Below, piece by piece: positions 18,735 through 28,101 of a DNA stretch of 37,884 nt. Both the position numbers and the translations under genes were made by a program. The DNA is taken from NCBI GenBank assembly GCA_947259305.1, contig CAMYML010000033.1:1-37884 (forward strand), written 5' to 3'. The stretch's first letter is position 1, and each line of letters opens with the position of its first letter. This stretch comes from an uncultured Gammaproteobacteria bacterium (GTDB taxonomy: Bacteria; Pseudomonadota; Gammaproteobacteria; GCA-001735895). The notes below the pieces were generated by a model. That model was not told where the DNA came from, did no database searches, and saw only the letters and a program-made list of their open reading frames with translations.

Positions 18735-19529
18735 TTAAAATCGATGGAAAAAGTCCACCGAGTAAACGTTGCCGGTAATCTCACCGGAAGGAGTATCGTA
18801 ATCATAATGGCTAACCGAAAGGTCCAGGCTGTTCAGCGCATTGATGGCGAAGCTTGCGCCGAGCGTAACAAATGTATTGTCACAATCATCCGCTGAAGTG
18901 TTCCAGTTCCAGTTCCAGTTGCCACTGCTGGATCCGTAGGCGCCGGAACAATAGGAGCGCGCGGTAAAGGCACCCTCGCCCGCACCCAGGTTGGTATAGA
19001 GTAACCATTCGGGCGTGTAGCGATAATCAAAATTGATAAAATAGCTGCTGGCGTCCGAATCACCGGCGGCATCGCGCCTGCCGGATTTTAAACCACCGCG
19101 CAGGCTGCTGCGATCGTTGAGGCGATACGACATCGACAGGATCAGGCTCGTCGTCGAGGCATCCATTGCGTCGTAGGACAGATACTCTTCGAGATGACGT
19201 AAAGCAACCGAATAGGTCGGCACCCGGAAGCCGGCCCGTGGCGTGTAGCTATAGGTCGCTTGCAGGAACAGTTCTTCTCCGGAAAGATCGTTGTGGTCGG
19301 CATAGTCATAGGCTGAAATCTCGGCCTGCATATCGACGATTGCGTTGCGCGACAGGCCTTTTGAAATCAATGTTGCGCCGGTCAGGTAGTAATAGCTGTC
19401 CGACTTGTTTTCGAGATCGGTGCCGCCGAGACCCGTTTGCAGCGTGTAAACGGGCGGCACGGCATACAGATTTGAAGATAGCAATAATATCGCTGATCCA
19501 GCAATCGATCTCATCGCTGAAGTAACCAT
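18735..19529 (-). CDS. Outer-membrane beta-barrel protein, uncharacterised
   Basis: Signal peptide (ILLLSSNLYAVP); alternating amphipathic strands; C-terminal aromatic ending VYSVDFFHRF typical of OMPs. Confidence 0.7.
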   Translation of the reverse strand: MVTSAMRSIAGSAILLLSSNLYAVPPVYTLQTGLGGTDLENKSDSYYYLTGATLISKGLSRNAIVDMQAEISAYDYADHNDLSGEELFLQATYSYTPRAGFRVPTYSVALRHLEEYLSYDAMDASTTSLILSMSYRLNDRSSLRGGLKSGRRDAAGDSDASSYFINFDYRYTPEWLLYTNLGAGEGAFTARSYCSGAYGSSSGNWNWNWNTSADDCDNTFVTLGASFAINALNSLDLSVSHYDYDTPSGEITGNVYSVDFFHRF

Positions 19530-19697
19530 GAATCAGTCCTGTGGCGATTTTCGCCTGGTGGCTTGTGTTTTGGCATCATTATTGTCAGCCTTGCCGCGAG
19601 TTGCAACCGCAAAAACAGCTTTAACTGCGGTTGTGCACAATTTACATTCTACGGCTAAGTCACTAAAGTATGTCCGATTATTTGGCAGGAAACCTTG

Positions 19698-20334
19698 ATG
19701 CGTAAAGATGTTGACGACCCACGGCGGGAGTTTGTGCTCACGGCTTTATCGCTCGGCCTGTTTGCCGGGGTAAATCTGGCTGGCCTGTTCCAGGCCCCAC
19801 ATCAATACGCCAGTCGGGCCTGGTTCGGTCGTCAAGACGGGTCGTAAAAGTCGCGTTATCTTTGTCGTCGGCGCAGACGCGTTTATTTTGCGCAGCAATA
19901 GTGAGCTCGAAATGAAAACCAGTGACGGCGTGATCATCGAGAGCATGAGGATTTTATCGGGCAAAATTCTGTCGGTCTTCGGCCGTCGTGAAAAGCCACA
20001 CACGATTACCACCACTACGGCAACCATCGGCATACGCGGCACGGGAATATATCTTGAATCCGAAGCCGACCGCTCCTATGTCTGTACCTGCTACGGGCAA
20101 ACACGTATCGTCGCCAGGGCCGACGCCAACGTTAGCCGGGATGTGATTTCGCGACATCATGACAGACCACTTTACGTGCTGCCCTCAGCCGGCAATGGCG
20201 AACTTATCGTGCCAGCGCCCTTTATCAATCATACCGACTCCGAACTGGCCCTGATCGAAGAACTGGTTGGCAGGACCACTCCGTTCGCCTACACCGGCGG
20301 CGGCTACGAAGTACCGAGAAAACGCAGTTACTGA
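19698..20334 (+). pseudogene. FecR-like domain protein with Tat-like N-terminus, apparently frameshifted
   Basis: ATG at 19698 gives MRKDVDDPRREFVLTALSLGLFAGVNLAGLFQAPHQ.. then TAA at 19845; a different frame, open from 19774, gives ..INTPVGPGSVVKTGRKSRVIFVVGADAFILRSNSELEMKTSDG..TATIGIRGTGIYLE (FecR-like) to 20334. Confidence 0.65.
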
Positions 20335-20341
20335 AAAAATG

Positions 20342-21235
20342 CTATTCGCTTGCCGCAGGCGCTGTTTCAGGCTCGGTTGTCGCTGCTTCGTCCATCGTTT
20401 TATAAGGCGTGATCAGGATTAACATGCCGAACTCGGGGTTGTCGAGGTAGTGCAGGTTTTTACTGCGCATGCGGCGATGTTCCTGCAGCCTGTGATTGTT
20501 CAATATGCGCGTGTCGGCCACGTAGGCCGCGAGATACTGATCCTGTGGCGCATTGCTCGATACCGTGTCAACCGACAGGCGCGGGCGCCTGAAAACCAGG
20601 TCGGTATAGGCGTGCAGATAGCGCGACAATGTGATGGTAATCTTGCCCTCGAACTCATACAGGCCCTGGTGAGTTCGCAGCGCCTGTTGTTCGAGCAGTT
20701 GAAGTTCCATCGCTTCCAGGGTCTGTTCGTCGAATTCAAAGTTTTTGTCGGCGCCCGGCTCTTCGCTTGCGACGCGAGGGATACTTTCCAGCAACTCCAT
20801 CTGGCTGTCGATCGAAGTATACTCGTTGCCGTAAATGCGGCCGCCCCTGAGCCAGACTGGTAGCGCCTGTTCGAGCTCGACGCCCGGTTGGCGCCAGGCA
20901 ACATGCAGCAGCGTTTCATAGCGCGGTGATTCGACTAGCCTGTTAACAATGTCAAGCAACCTGAACTCGGCGTCCGAGAGTATTTTGTAACCGAGTTCGC
21001 GTGCCGCAACCACGCTCTTTGTTGAAGACAGGTCGAGCATTTTTTCGGGTTTGCCAGGAGAACTGACGGGCAGGATGTATTCGCGGCTGCTGGGTGCCTT
21101 GATGTTTTTGAATACTACCAGTTCAACATCGTACAGCGGGATGGGTTCGGCGTCTGCAGCGCTTTCGGATTGCGCCTGAACGCCTCCAGGAAGCAGGGCG
21201 GCGAGGCCTAACAAGGTCAGATAATTATGCTTCAT
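20342..21235 (-). CDS. csiV: CsiV family protein
   Basis: Signal peptide, YDVELVVFKNI opening, C-terminal EFGMLILITPYKT; located immediately downstream of mfd. Confidence 0.8.
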   Translation of the reverse strand: MKHNYLTLLGLAALLPGGVQAQSESAADAEPIPLYDVELVVFKNIKAPSSREYILPVSSPGKPEKMLDLSSTKSVVAARELGYKILSDAEFRLLDIVNRLVESPRYETLLHVAWRQPGVELEQALPVWLRGGRIYGNEYTSIDSQMELLESIPRVASEEPGADKNFEFDEQTLEAMELQLLEQQALRTHQGLYEFEGKITITLSRYLHAYTDLVFRRPRLSVDTVSSNAPQDQYLAAYVADTRILNNHRLQEHRRMRSKNLHYLDNPEFGMLILITPYKTMDEAATTEPETAPAASE

Positions 21236-24200
21236 ACTCGTCTGCGGTCAGTTTTTTGAGCAGGGTTTCAACCTGATTGAAACGTGGTTCAAGTTCAACA
21301 TTTTGGCAGCTAATACGCAAGGTTTGTTTGCCGTCAAAGCGATACTGCTGGGGATCGGCCTGAATCAACTCGATGATTTTTAGCGGATCGATGTTGGGAT
21401 TGGGATTGAAGACTATTTTCCCGTTTTCTTCGCCGACATCGATTTTCTCGATCCCTAGCGCCAGCGTCAGCAGCTTGATACGGGTGACCCTGAACAGGTT
21501 TTTCAGGGACTCCGGTAGCAGGCCGAAGCGGTCAATCAGCTCGATCTGGATCTCGCGTAAGCCGTGGTCGTCGCTCGCCGAGGCAATACGCTTGTACTCG
21601 ATCAGCCGCCCGTGTATGTCGGGCATATAGGATTCTGGAATGAGTGCCGGAATATGGAAGTCGACTTCGGAGGCGCGCATGATAGGCTGGTCGAAGTCGA
21701 TCGGTAGATTCGATTTTAGCGACTGCACCGCGCGATCCAGCAATTCCGCGTAGAGGCTGAAACCGATTTCGGTAATTTGACCGCTTTGCTCGTCACCGAG
21801 GATTTCACCGGCGCCCCGAATTTCCAGGTCATGCGTGGCCAGGGTAAAGCCGACGCCGAGATCCTCCAGCGATTCGATCGCCAGCAGGCGCTTTTGCGCA
21901 TCGGCGGTCATCGCCTGCTCGGGCGGCACGATCAGGTAGGCATAGGCGCGATGATGGGAGCGGCCGACACGCCCACGTATCTGGTGCAGTTGCGCCAGTC
22001 CAAGCTTGTCGGCGCGATTGATGAATATGGTATTCGCGGTCGGCACGTCGATGCCGCTTTCGATGATGGTGGTGCATACCAGCAGATTGCAGCGATGGTG
22101 GTAAAAGTCCAGCATTACGCTTTCCAGATCTTTTTCCTTCATACGTCCGTGCACGATACCGATGCGCGCATCGGGCAACAATTGCTGCAAATCCTGCGCG
22201 GTTTTATCAATCGTCCTGATTTCATTGTGCAGGAAGTAAATCTGCCCGCCGCGCTTGAGTTCGCGCTGGCAGCCTTCGATGATCGTGTCCTGGTTCCACC
22301 TCGAAACAAAGGTCTTGATGGCGTGCCGCTGCAACGGCGGGGTGGCGATAATCGACAGATCGCGCATTCCCGAGAGCGACATATTCAAAGTTCGCGGTAT
22401 CGGCGTCGCGGTCATTGTCAGCAGGTCTACGCTGGCGCGCAGGGCCTTCAGTTTTTCCTTGTGACGCACGCCGAAGCGATGTTCTTCGTCGACAATCACA
22501 AGGCCCAGGTCGCGGTACTTGATGGCGTCGGACAACAGCTTATGGGTGCCGATCACGATATCGATTTTTCCGGCGGCGATTTGCAGCAGCGCTTCGTCGA
22601 GCGATTTCCTCGCGGTAAACCGGGTCAGGCTGACGATGCGGATCGGCCAGTCGGCAAATCGATCGAGAAAGTTCTGGTAGTGCTGTTGCGCCAGCAGCGT
22701 CGTCGGCACCAGCACTGCAACCTGGGTGCCGGCATTTGCCGCGACAAAGGCCGCCCGCATGCATACCTCGGTCTTGCCGAAACCGACATCGCCACATACG
22801 ATTCGGTCCATTGGGCGTGTCGATTGCATGTCCGTTATCACCGATTCGATCGTGGTTTCCTGATCGGGGGTTTCCTCGAACGGGAACTCGCTGGCAAACG
22901 CGTGGTATTCGTCGATATCCACCTGGTGTGCGAATCCCGTCATGGCTTCCCGTCGAGCCTGAATATCGAGCAGCTCGACGGCGATATCGTGAATCTTCTC
23001 CTGCGCTTTTTTGCGCGAGCGCTGCCATTGTTCGGTGCCAAGCCGGTGCAGCGGGGCGCTGTCTTCGCTGGCGCCGGCATAGCGGCTGATCAGGTGCAAC
23101 GAGCTTACCGGTACGTAGAGTTTGTCCTGGTTGGCGTACTCGATGCAGAGGAACTCGGTGGCAATGCCGGACACGGTCAGTGTCTTGAGTCCCTGGTAAC
23201 GGCCTACGCCATGATCTTCGTGAACCACCGGTGCGCCCGGTTGCAAATCCGCGAGGCTCTGGATGGTCGACTCTGCGTCGCGGGTTTTACGATATCGGCG
23301 GCGCCGTTTCTGTACGGCGCGTTCGCCGAACAATTGATTCTCGGTGATGACCGCGAAGCCCCTGTCCTCCAGCGTCATGCCGTTTTGCAAGGCCGATGCG
23401 GTGAGGTAGTAGCGGTTGTCATCGCGCGTCAGGAATTCGGCCCAGGTGTCTACCTGGCTGGCATGGATCCCATAGTGATGCAGCATTTCGTTGACGAATT
23501 CGCGCCGTCCCGGAGACTCGGCACTGATCAGAATCCGCTCGAATGCCGGTTTTTCGATAAATTTGCGTAACGCCCTGTCCGGTTGCTCGGCATTCGGCTG
23601 CAGGGTTAATTGCGGTATCGCCTGGGTGTCGCAATTGAGGTTCGACCGATCCCCCTGTTCCAGCTTGAAGGCTGAAAACAGCAGGCAGGAAAAGTCTTCG
23701 ATTCTTGCCTTTAGCGTCTGCATATCGAGAAACAGTTGAGCCGGTTCCAACAGCGGCCATTCGAGGTTGTAGCGGCGTGACTGGTAGCGTTCTTCGACCT
23801 GTTGCGCAAAGCTCGCGGCATGCGTCAGGGCGGCATCGTCGATCAGCAGTCGACTCTGCCGCGGCAGATAGTCGAACAGGCTGACCAACTGGTCGAAAAA
23901 CAGCGGCAGGTAATACTCCACCCCGGGCGATGAAATGCCGGCCGAAATATCGACGTATACCGGGCAGGTATTGGGATCGATTTCGAATGTTTCCCTGAAG
24001 CGCAGGCGAAAGCGCTTGATGCCAGCTTCGTCGAGCGGGTACTCCTGTGCCGGCAGCAGTTTGATTTCATCGACCTTGTCGATCGAAAGTTGTGTTTCTG
24101 GATCGAAACGGCGAATCGATTCGATTTCATCGTCGAAGAAGTCGAGCCGAAATGGTGTCGAACTGCCCATCGGGAACAGGTCCATGATGGAGCCGCGGGT

Positions 24201-24695
24201 ACTGAACTCACCATGCTGTTCTACCTGGGACACGGCGCTGTATCCGTAAACCGCGAGGCGCTCGCGCAAATCCCCGGGTTCGATTCGTTCCCCGGTTTGC
24301 AGGTTGAGCGATCGTTGCTGGATGAATTCAGGTGGGGAAACCTTTTGCAGTAAAGTGCTTACCGGCAGGATTAGAACACCGGCGCTCGCCGTGGATAGTG
24401 ACGCCAGGCATTGAATTCGCTCGGAGACGATATCCTGGTGCGGCGAAAATTGATCGTAGGGCAGGGTTTCGAGGTCTGGGAAACGAAATATCCGCGCTAA
24501 CCCGGGATTGAAAAATTGAATTTCCTGTTCCAGCTGTTCGGCGTCGGTCATGTCACAGCAGACGATGACCGACAGCCCCTGGTAGAGGCCAATCTGTTCG
24601 CACAGCAGCAGGCCACGGCTGCTGCCGTAGAGTTGGCCAACGCGCAGCTGGCGCGTGGACTCAGGCGCCGGGGTGTCGAGAAATTGGCTAGGCAT
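21225..24695 (-). CDS. mfd: Transcription-repair coupling factor
   Basis: 1156 aa; GAPVVHEDHGVGRYQGL (CarD-like RID), MDRIVCGDVGFGKTEVCMRAAF (Walker A), DEEHRFGVRHKEKLK, TATPIPRTLNMSLSGMRDLSII, GRVGRSHHRAYAYL. Confidence 0.98.
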   Translation of the reverse strand: MPSQFLDTPAPESTRQLRVGQLYGSSRGLLLCEQIGLYQGLSVIVCCDMTDAEQLEQEIQFFNPGLARIFRFPDLETLPYDQFSPHQDIVSERIQCLASLSTASAGVLILPVSTLLQKVSPPEFIQQRSLNLQTGERIEPGDLRERLAVYGYSAVSQVEQHGEFSTRGSIMDLFPMGSSTPFRLDFFDDEIESIRRFDPETQLSIDKVDEIKLLPAQEYPLDEAGIKRFRLRFRETFEIDPNTCPVYVDISAGISSPGVEYYLPLFFDQLVSLFDYLPRQSRLLIDDAALTHAASFAQQVEERYQSRRYNLEWPLLEPAQLFLDMQTLKARIEDFSCLLFSAFKLEQGDRSNLNCDTQAIPQLTLQPNAEQPDRALRKFIEKPAFERILISAESPGRREFVNEMLHHYGIHASQVDTWAEFLTRDDNRYYLTASALQNGMTLEDRGFAVITENQLFGERAVQKRRRRYRKTRDAESTIQSLADLQPGAPVVHEDHGVGRYQGLKTLTVSGIATEFLCIEYANQDKLYVPVSSLHLISRYAGASEDSAPLHRLGTEQWQRSRKKAQEKIHDIAVELLDIQARREAMTGFAHQVDIDEYHAFASEFPFEETPDQETTIESVITDMQSTRPMDRIVCGDVGFGKTEVCMRAAFVAANAGTQVAVLVPTTLLAQQHYQNFLDRFADWPIRIVSLTRFTARKSLDEALLQIAAGKIDIVIGTHKLLSDAIKYRDLGLVIVDEEHRFGVRHKEKLKALRASVDLLTMTATPIPRTLNMSLSGMRDLSIIATPPLQRHAIKTFVSRWNQDTIIEGCQRELKRGGQIYFLHNEIRTIDKTAQDLQQLLPDARIGIVHGRMKEKDLESVMLDFYHHRCNLLVCTTIIESGIDVPTANTIFINRADKLGLAQLHQIRGRVGRSHHRAYAYLIVPPEQAMTADAQKRLLAIESLEDLGVGFTLATHDLEIRGAGEILGDEQSGQITEIGFSLYAELLDRAVQSLKSNLPIDFDQPIMRASEVDFHIPALIPESYMPDIHGRLIEYKRIASASDDHGLREIQIELIDRFGLLPESLKNLFRVTRIKLLTLALGIEKIDVGEENGKIVFNPNPNIDPLKIIELIQADPQQYRFDGKQTLRISCQNVELEPRFNQVETLLKKLTADEYEA

Positions 24696-24712
24696 TTCTG
24701 CCGGGCAGGCGG

Positions 24713-25225
24713 CTACTCCTGGGCTGGTTTAGCGGTGGTCAGGCCCAGGATTTCCCAGTTTTGCATGCCACCACGGTACCACTTGATCTTGTCGGCGGGA
24801 TAGCCGAAACCCAACAGGTTTTTGATGTTGTTGGGCGACTGTCCGCACCACATGCCGTTACAGAACATGACCAGCACACGGGCATTCCTGAAATCCCATA
24901 AACCTTCGAGGTTCCTGGCATTGAAACGCTCCTCGAGGATTTCACCGATCGAGATCGGGTCGGCGCCCTTGGCCGGGTTGAGGCTGGTCCAGGGAATATT
25001 GATTGCGCCGGGAATCGTGCCCTTGGCAACCCAGGCAGGCGTGCGCGAATCGATCACGACAATGCTGTCGTCGCCTTCGCTCATGCGCTTGAGATAATCC
25101 AGCATTTCCAGTTCGGCGATGGTTTCAACGCCGGGCCCGAGATTTGCCGGCTGGATACAAAATGGGGGGCATTTACGCGAGGTTTTGGCGAACGCCGGGT
25201 TAACCGTGTTCTTCTGCCATAACAC
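24713..25225 (-). CDS. Rhodanese-like domain protein (mature part; export signal in another frame)
   Basis: DDSIVVIDSRTPAWVAKGTIPGAINIPW, VLVMFCNGMWCGQSPNNIKNLLGFGYPADKIKWYRGGMQNW (Cys active-site loop). Confidence 0.85.
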   Translation of the reverse strand: MLWQKNTVNPAFAKTSRKCPPFCIQPANLGPGVETIAELEMLDYLKRMSEGDDSIVVIDSRTPAWVAKGTIPGAINIPWTSLNPAKGADPISIGEILEERFNARNLEGLWDFRNARVLVMFCNGMWCGQSPNNIKNLLGFGYPADKIKWYRGGMQNWEILGLTTAKPAQE

Positions 25226-25328
25226 TTTCGATTTCGCTGGTGATGTTGACCTCGGCCGCCTGCAGCCTGGCGCCAGGCAATGCCAGCGAAATGCCGCAGC
25301 CGAGAATCAGAACTTTAATCATGTTCAT
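25200..25328 (-). pseudogene. Orphan signal-peptide fragment of the rhodanese gene (different frame)
   Basis: ATG at 25328: MNMIKVLILGCGISLALPGARLQAAEVNITSEIESVMAEEHG*, overlapping the 5' end of the rhodanese ORF in another frame. Confidence 0.55.
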
Positions 25329-25346
25329 TACTGGCAACTCCGGTTA

Positions 25347-25365
25347 AACCAGAATGAATCTGGTT
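25347..25365. terminator. Intergenic hairpin
   Basis: AACCAGA-(ATGAA)-TCTGGTT perfect 7-bp stem between the 98-aa gene and the rhodanese gene. Confidence 0.35.
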
Positions 25366-25408
25366 GCGATTACTTGGGTCGGTTGGACCGGATTATTATT
25401 ATTTGGTT

Positions 25409-25705
25409 CTATTTCGGCATTATCAGGGTGTTCAGATCGATGGTATGTAACACGATCCGATGCTCAAAATATACCCTGAACGATCCGTAAACCCATTCGC
25501 TGATCGGGGGTTCCCCAACCGGGCCATAACGTTCGTCGGGTTCACCGAATTTACTCAGTACGTCATCCATGCTGATGCCCCGTTTCGGCATCACCTGCTT
25601 GCCGCTAGACGCAACATGGCCCGGGATGACTAGTTCATCGCCGGCGCTTGCAGGTTGCAGGATCAAACTGCAACCCAGGAGTAGCAAATAAAGTCCCGTG
25701 CGCAT
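25409..25705 (-). CDS. Small secreted conserved protein (SmpA/OmlA-like short domain)
   Basis: 98 aa with signal peptide; RGISMDDVLSKFGEPDERYGPVGEPPISEWVYGSFRVYFEHRIVLHTI. Confidence 0.7.
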   Translation of the reverse strand: MRTGLYLLLLGCSLILQPASAGDELVIPGHVASSGKQVMPKRGISMDDVLSKFGEPDERYGPVGEPPISEWVYGSFRVYFEHRIVLHTIDLNTLIMPK

Positions 25706-25827
25706 GTTTTTTAAATCTCCTAATACAATGCATGTAACTATAGCACGCCCTAGTGCGGTGACAAGTGTGCAGCAATTCGTATCGGCTGTGGTGGTGGCAC
25801 ATCCTTATTCATGGTTTAATCCGGCGC

Positions 25828-27075
25828 ATGAATTTTCCGCTCGAAATTTTTATTGGCTTACGCTACACGCGCGCCAAGCGTCGCAATCATTTCATCTCCT
25901 TCATATCGTTGATATCGATGTTCGGTATAGCGCTCGGAGTCATGGCCCTGATCGTGGTGCTGTCAGTAATGAACGGATTTGAAAAAGAATTGCGCGAGCG
26001 CATCCTGGGCATGGTTTCGCATGTCACGGTGTCGAGTTTTCGCGGGCCGCTGCAGGACTGGCAATCGCTGCGTGAGAACACCATGGAGCATCCGAATGTC
26101 ATCGGCGGCGCTCCCTATACCGAAGCCGAAGCAATGATTTCGAATCTGTCGTCGGTCAGCGGCGCGCTGGTGCGCGGTATCGATCCGCAACACGAAACCG
26201 AAGTTTCGGAAATTCATCAGCATATGGAATTCGGTGCGCTCAGCGATCTGGTAGCGGGGGACTACGGCATCGTGCTCGGCAGCGGCCTGGCCAATTCACT
26301 CGACGTCGTTCCGGGCGATCGGGTCACCATGGTTACCCCGCAGGCGACCGCGTCGCCGTTGGGTTTTCTACCGCGTCTGCGCCGTTTCAAGGTGGTCGGG
26401 ATATTCGAAATCGGAGTCTACGAATATGACCGCAGCAGCGCGCTGGTGCATTACCAGGATGCCAGCCGGCTGTTCCGACTGGACGGCGGCGTTAGCGGTA
26501 TTCGTCTGAAACTGGACGATCTCGACCTGGCGCCCCTGGTGCGTAATGATCTCAAGCAAAGCATAGGGCTACAGTACTGGGTATCGGACTGGACCCTGCG
26601 CCACAGCAATTACTTCAAGGCGGTGCGCACCGAGAAGACGGTCATGTTTATTATTCTTTCGCTGATCGTTGCCGTGGCGGCCTTCAATATCGTTTCGACG
26701 CTGGTCATGGTGGTGACCGACAAGCAGGCGGATATCGCGATTTTACGCACCCTCGGCATGTCGCCATTGTCGATCATGTGGGTGTTCATGGTACAGGGAA
26801 CCCTGATCGGGTTGATCGGCACCCTGATCGGACTGGTCAGCGGGGTGGCGGTTGCGTCGCATATCGATGTCATCGTGCCCGCGCTGGAGCAGTTCTTTCA
26901 TACCCAGTTTCTGCCGCGCGGCGTTTATCCGATCACGGATCTGCCCTCCGAGATGAAACAGTCCGACATCATCAGGATCACGCTGCTGTCGTTTGGGGTA
27001 TCGGTGGTCGCAACGCTATACCCGGCCTTGCGTGCCTCGAAAACGCGCCCGGCCGAAGCGCTCAGCTATGAGTAG
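25828..27075 (+). CDS. lolC: Lipoprotein-releasing ABC transporter permease (LolC/E/F family)
   Basis: Start MNFPLEIFIGLRYTRAKRRNHFISFISLISMFGIALGVMALIVVLSVMNGFEKELRERILG; C-terminal FtsX-like LRTLGMSPLSIMWVFMVQG. Confidence 0.92.
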   Translation: MNFPLEIFIGLRYTRAKRRNHFISFISLISMFGIALGVMALIVVLSVMNGFEKELRERILGMVSHVTVSSFRGPLQDWQSLRENTMEHPNVIGGAPYTEAEAMISNLSSVSGALVRGIDPQHETEVSEIHQHMEFGALSDLVAGDYGIVLGSGLANSLDVVPGDRVTMVTPQATASPLGFLPRLRRFKVVGIFEIGVYEYDRSSALVHYQDASRLFRLDGGVSGIRLKLDDLDLAPLVRNDLKQSIGLQYWVSDWTLRHSNYFKAVRTEKTVMFIILSLIVAVAAFNIVSTLVMVVTDKQADIAILRTLGMSPLSIMWVFMVQGTLIGLIGTLIGLVSGVAVASHIDVIVPALEQFFHTQFLPRGVYPITDLPSEMKQSDIIRITLLSFGVSVVATLYPALRASKTRPAEALSYE

Positions 27076-27087
27076 GCGGGAGGTCTC

Positions 27088-27771
27088 GTGTCGGCGGTGG
27101 TAATCGAAGCGAGCGCGGTTAAGAAAGTTTTTCGTCAGGGCAAAATCGACGTCGAGGTGCTCAAGGGCGTCGATTTCAGCGTTGCCGCGGGTGAAAGTCA
27201 CGCCATCCTGGGCGCCTCGGGTGCCGGCAAGTCAACTCTGATGCATTTGCTTGGCGGCCTCGATCATGTCACCGGCGGTGAAATCAGGGTCGCAGGCAGT
27301 TCCCTGGTGCGGCTGTCCGAAGCCGCTCTCGGCCGTTTGCGCAATCGCCACCTGGGTTTTATTTACCAGTTTCATCACCTGTTGCCGGAATTCAGCGCGC
27401 TGGAGAATATTGCCATGCCGCTGTTGATAAGGCGTATTTCGCGCCGTGCAGCCTGCGATGAAGCGCGCGACTGGCTTGATAAAATAGGTCTCGTACAGCG
27501 CGCCGATCACAAGCCTGGTGAGCTGTCGGGTGGGGAACGGCAACGCGTGGCGCTGGCGCGAGCGCTGGTAACTCGACCGGATTGCCTGCTCGCGGACGAA
27601 CCGACCGGCAACCTGGATCAGCAAACCGCGGCGCAGATGCTGGAATTGATGCTTGGCCTGAACCGCGAACTCAATACCGCGCTCGTAGTCGTAACCCACG
27701 ATCTCGCCATCGCCGCACGCATGCAGTGTCGCTGGAACATGCTCGACGGTGTCCTCACCCCGGAATCCTGA
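27088..27771 (+). CDS. lolD: Lipoprotein-releasing system ATP-binding protein LolD
   Basis: GASGAGKSTLMHLLGGLDHVTGG, LSGGERQRVALARALV, LLADEPTGNLD; directly downstream of lolC. Confidence 0.95.
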   Translation: MSAVVIEASAVKKVFRQGKIDVEVLKGVDFSVAAGESHAILGASGAGKSTLMHLLGGLDHVTGGEIRVAGSSLVRLSEAALGRLRNRHLGFIYQFHHLLPEFSALENIAMPLLIRRISRRAACDEARDWLDKIGLVQRADHKPGELSGGERQRVALARALVTRPDCLLADEPTGNLDQQTAAQMLELMLGLNRELNTALVVVTHDLAIAARMQCRWNMLDGVLTPES

Positions 27772-27831
27772 AAGCGCCGTATCTCGTACCGGCGCCAGTA
27801 TTGAACAGTCTTTCAAAATGGAAATTTGATT

Positions 27832-28081
27832 TCAGGCTAACTGCTGTTTCAGGAAACTGCAGTAAATCAGCATGACCGGAATCTGCAGCACCATGTAGAT
27901 GGCCTCGGAGACAAGTCGGATACTACCGGAGACTACCAGTCCGCGGTCGACCCAGCGCGATGGTGAGTGTGCTCTGCAGGAGTAGCGCAAATGCGGGATG
28001 ATTCGCTAGCGGTATGAATGCCAGCGCCAGGCCGACGATAAGGCTGCTGGCGGTTATCGGGATTACCAGAAAAAGATTCAC
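27832..28081 (-). pseudogene. Remnant of a small hydrophobic (membrane) protein gene, frameshifted
   Basis: Minus strand: GTG at 28081 gives (V/M)NLFLVIPITASSLIVGLALAFIPLANHPAFALLLQSTLTIALG; the next frame continues VDRGLVVSGSIRLVSEAIYMVLQIPVMLIYCSFLKQQLA*. Confidence 0.4.
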
Positions 28082-28101
28082 CGTTTCTCGGTGGCCCGAC
28101 G

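Noticed and set aside
21777-23570. 597-aa ORF on the plus strand antisense to mfd
   Set aside because: Lies entirely opposite the well-supported mfd coding sequence; composition reflects the mirrored codon bias of mfd and no domain motif is recognisable.
27232-27816. 194-aa minus-strand ORF opposite lolD
   Set aside because: Antisense shadow of lolD.
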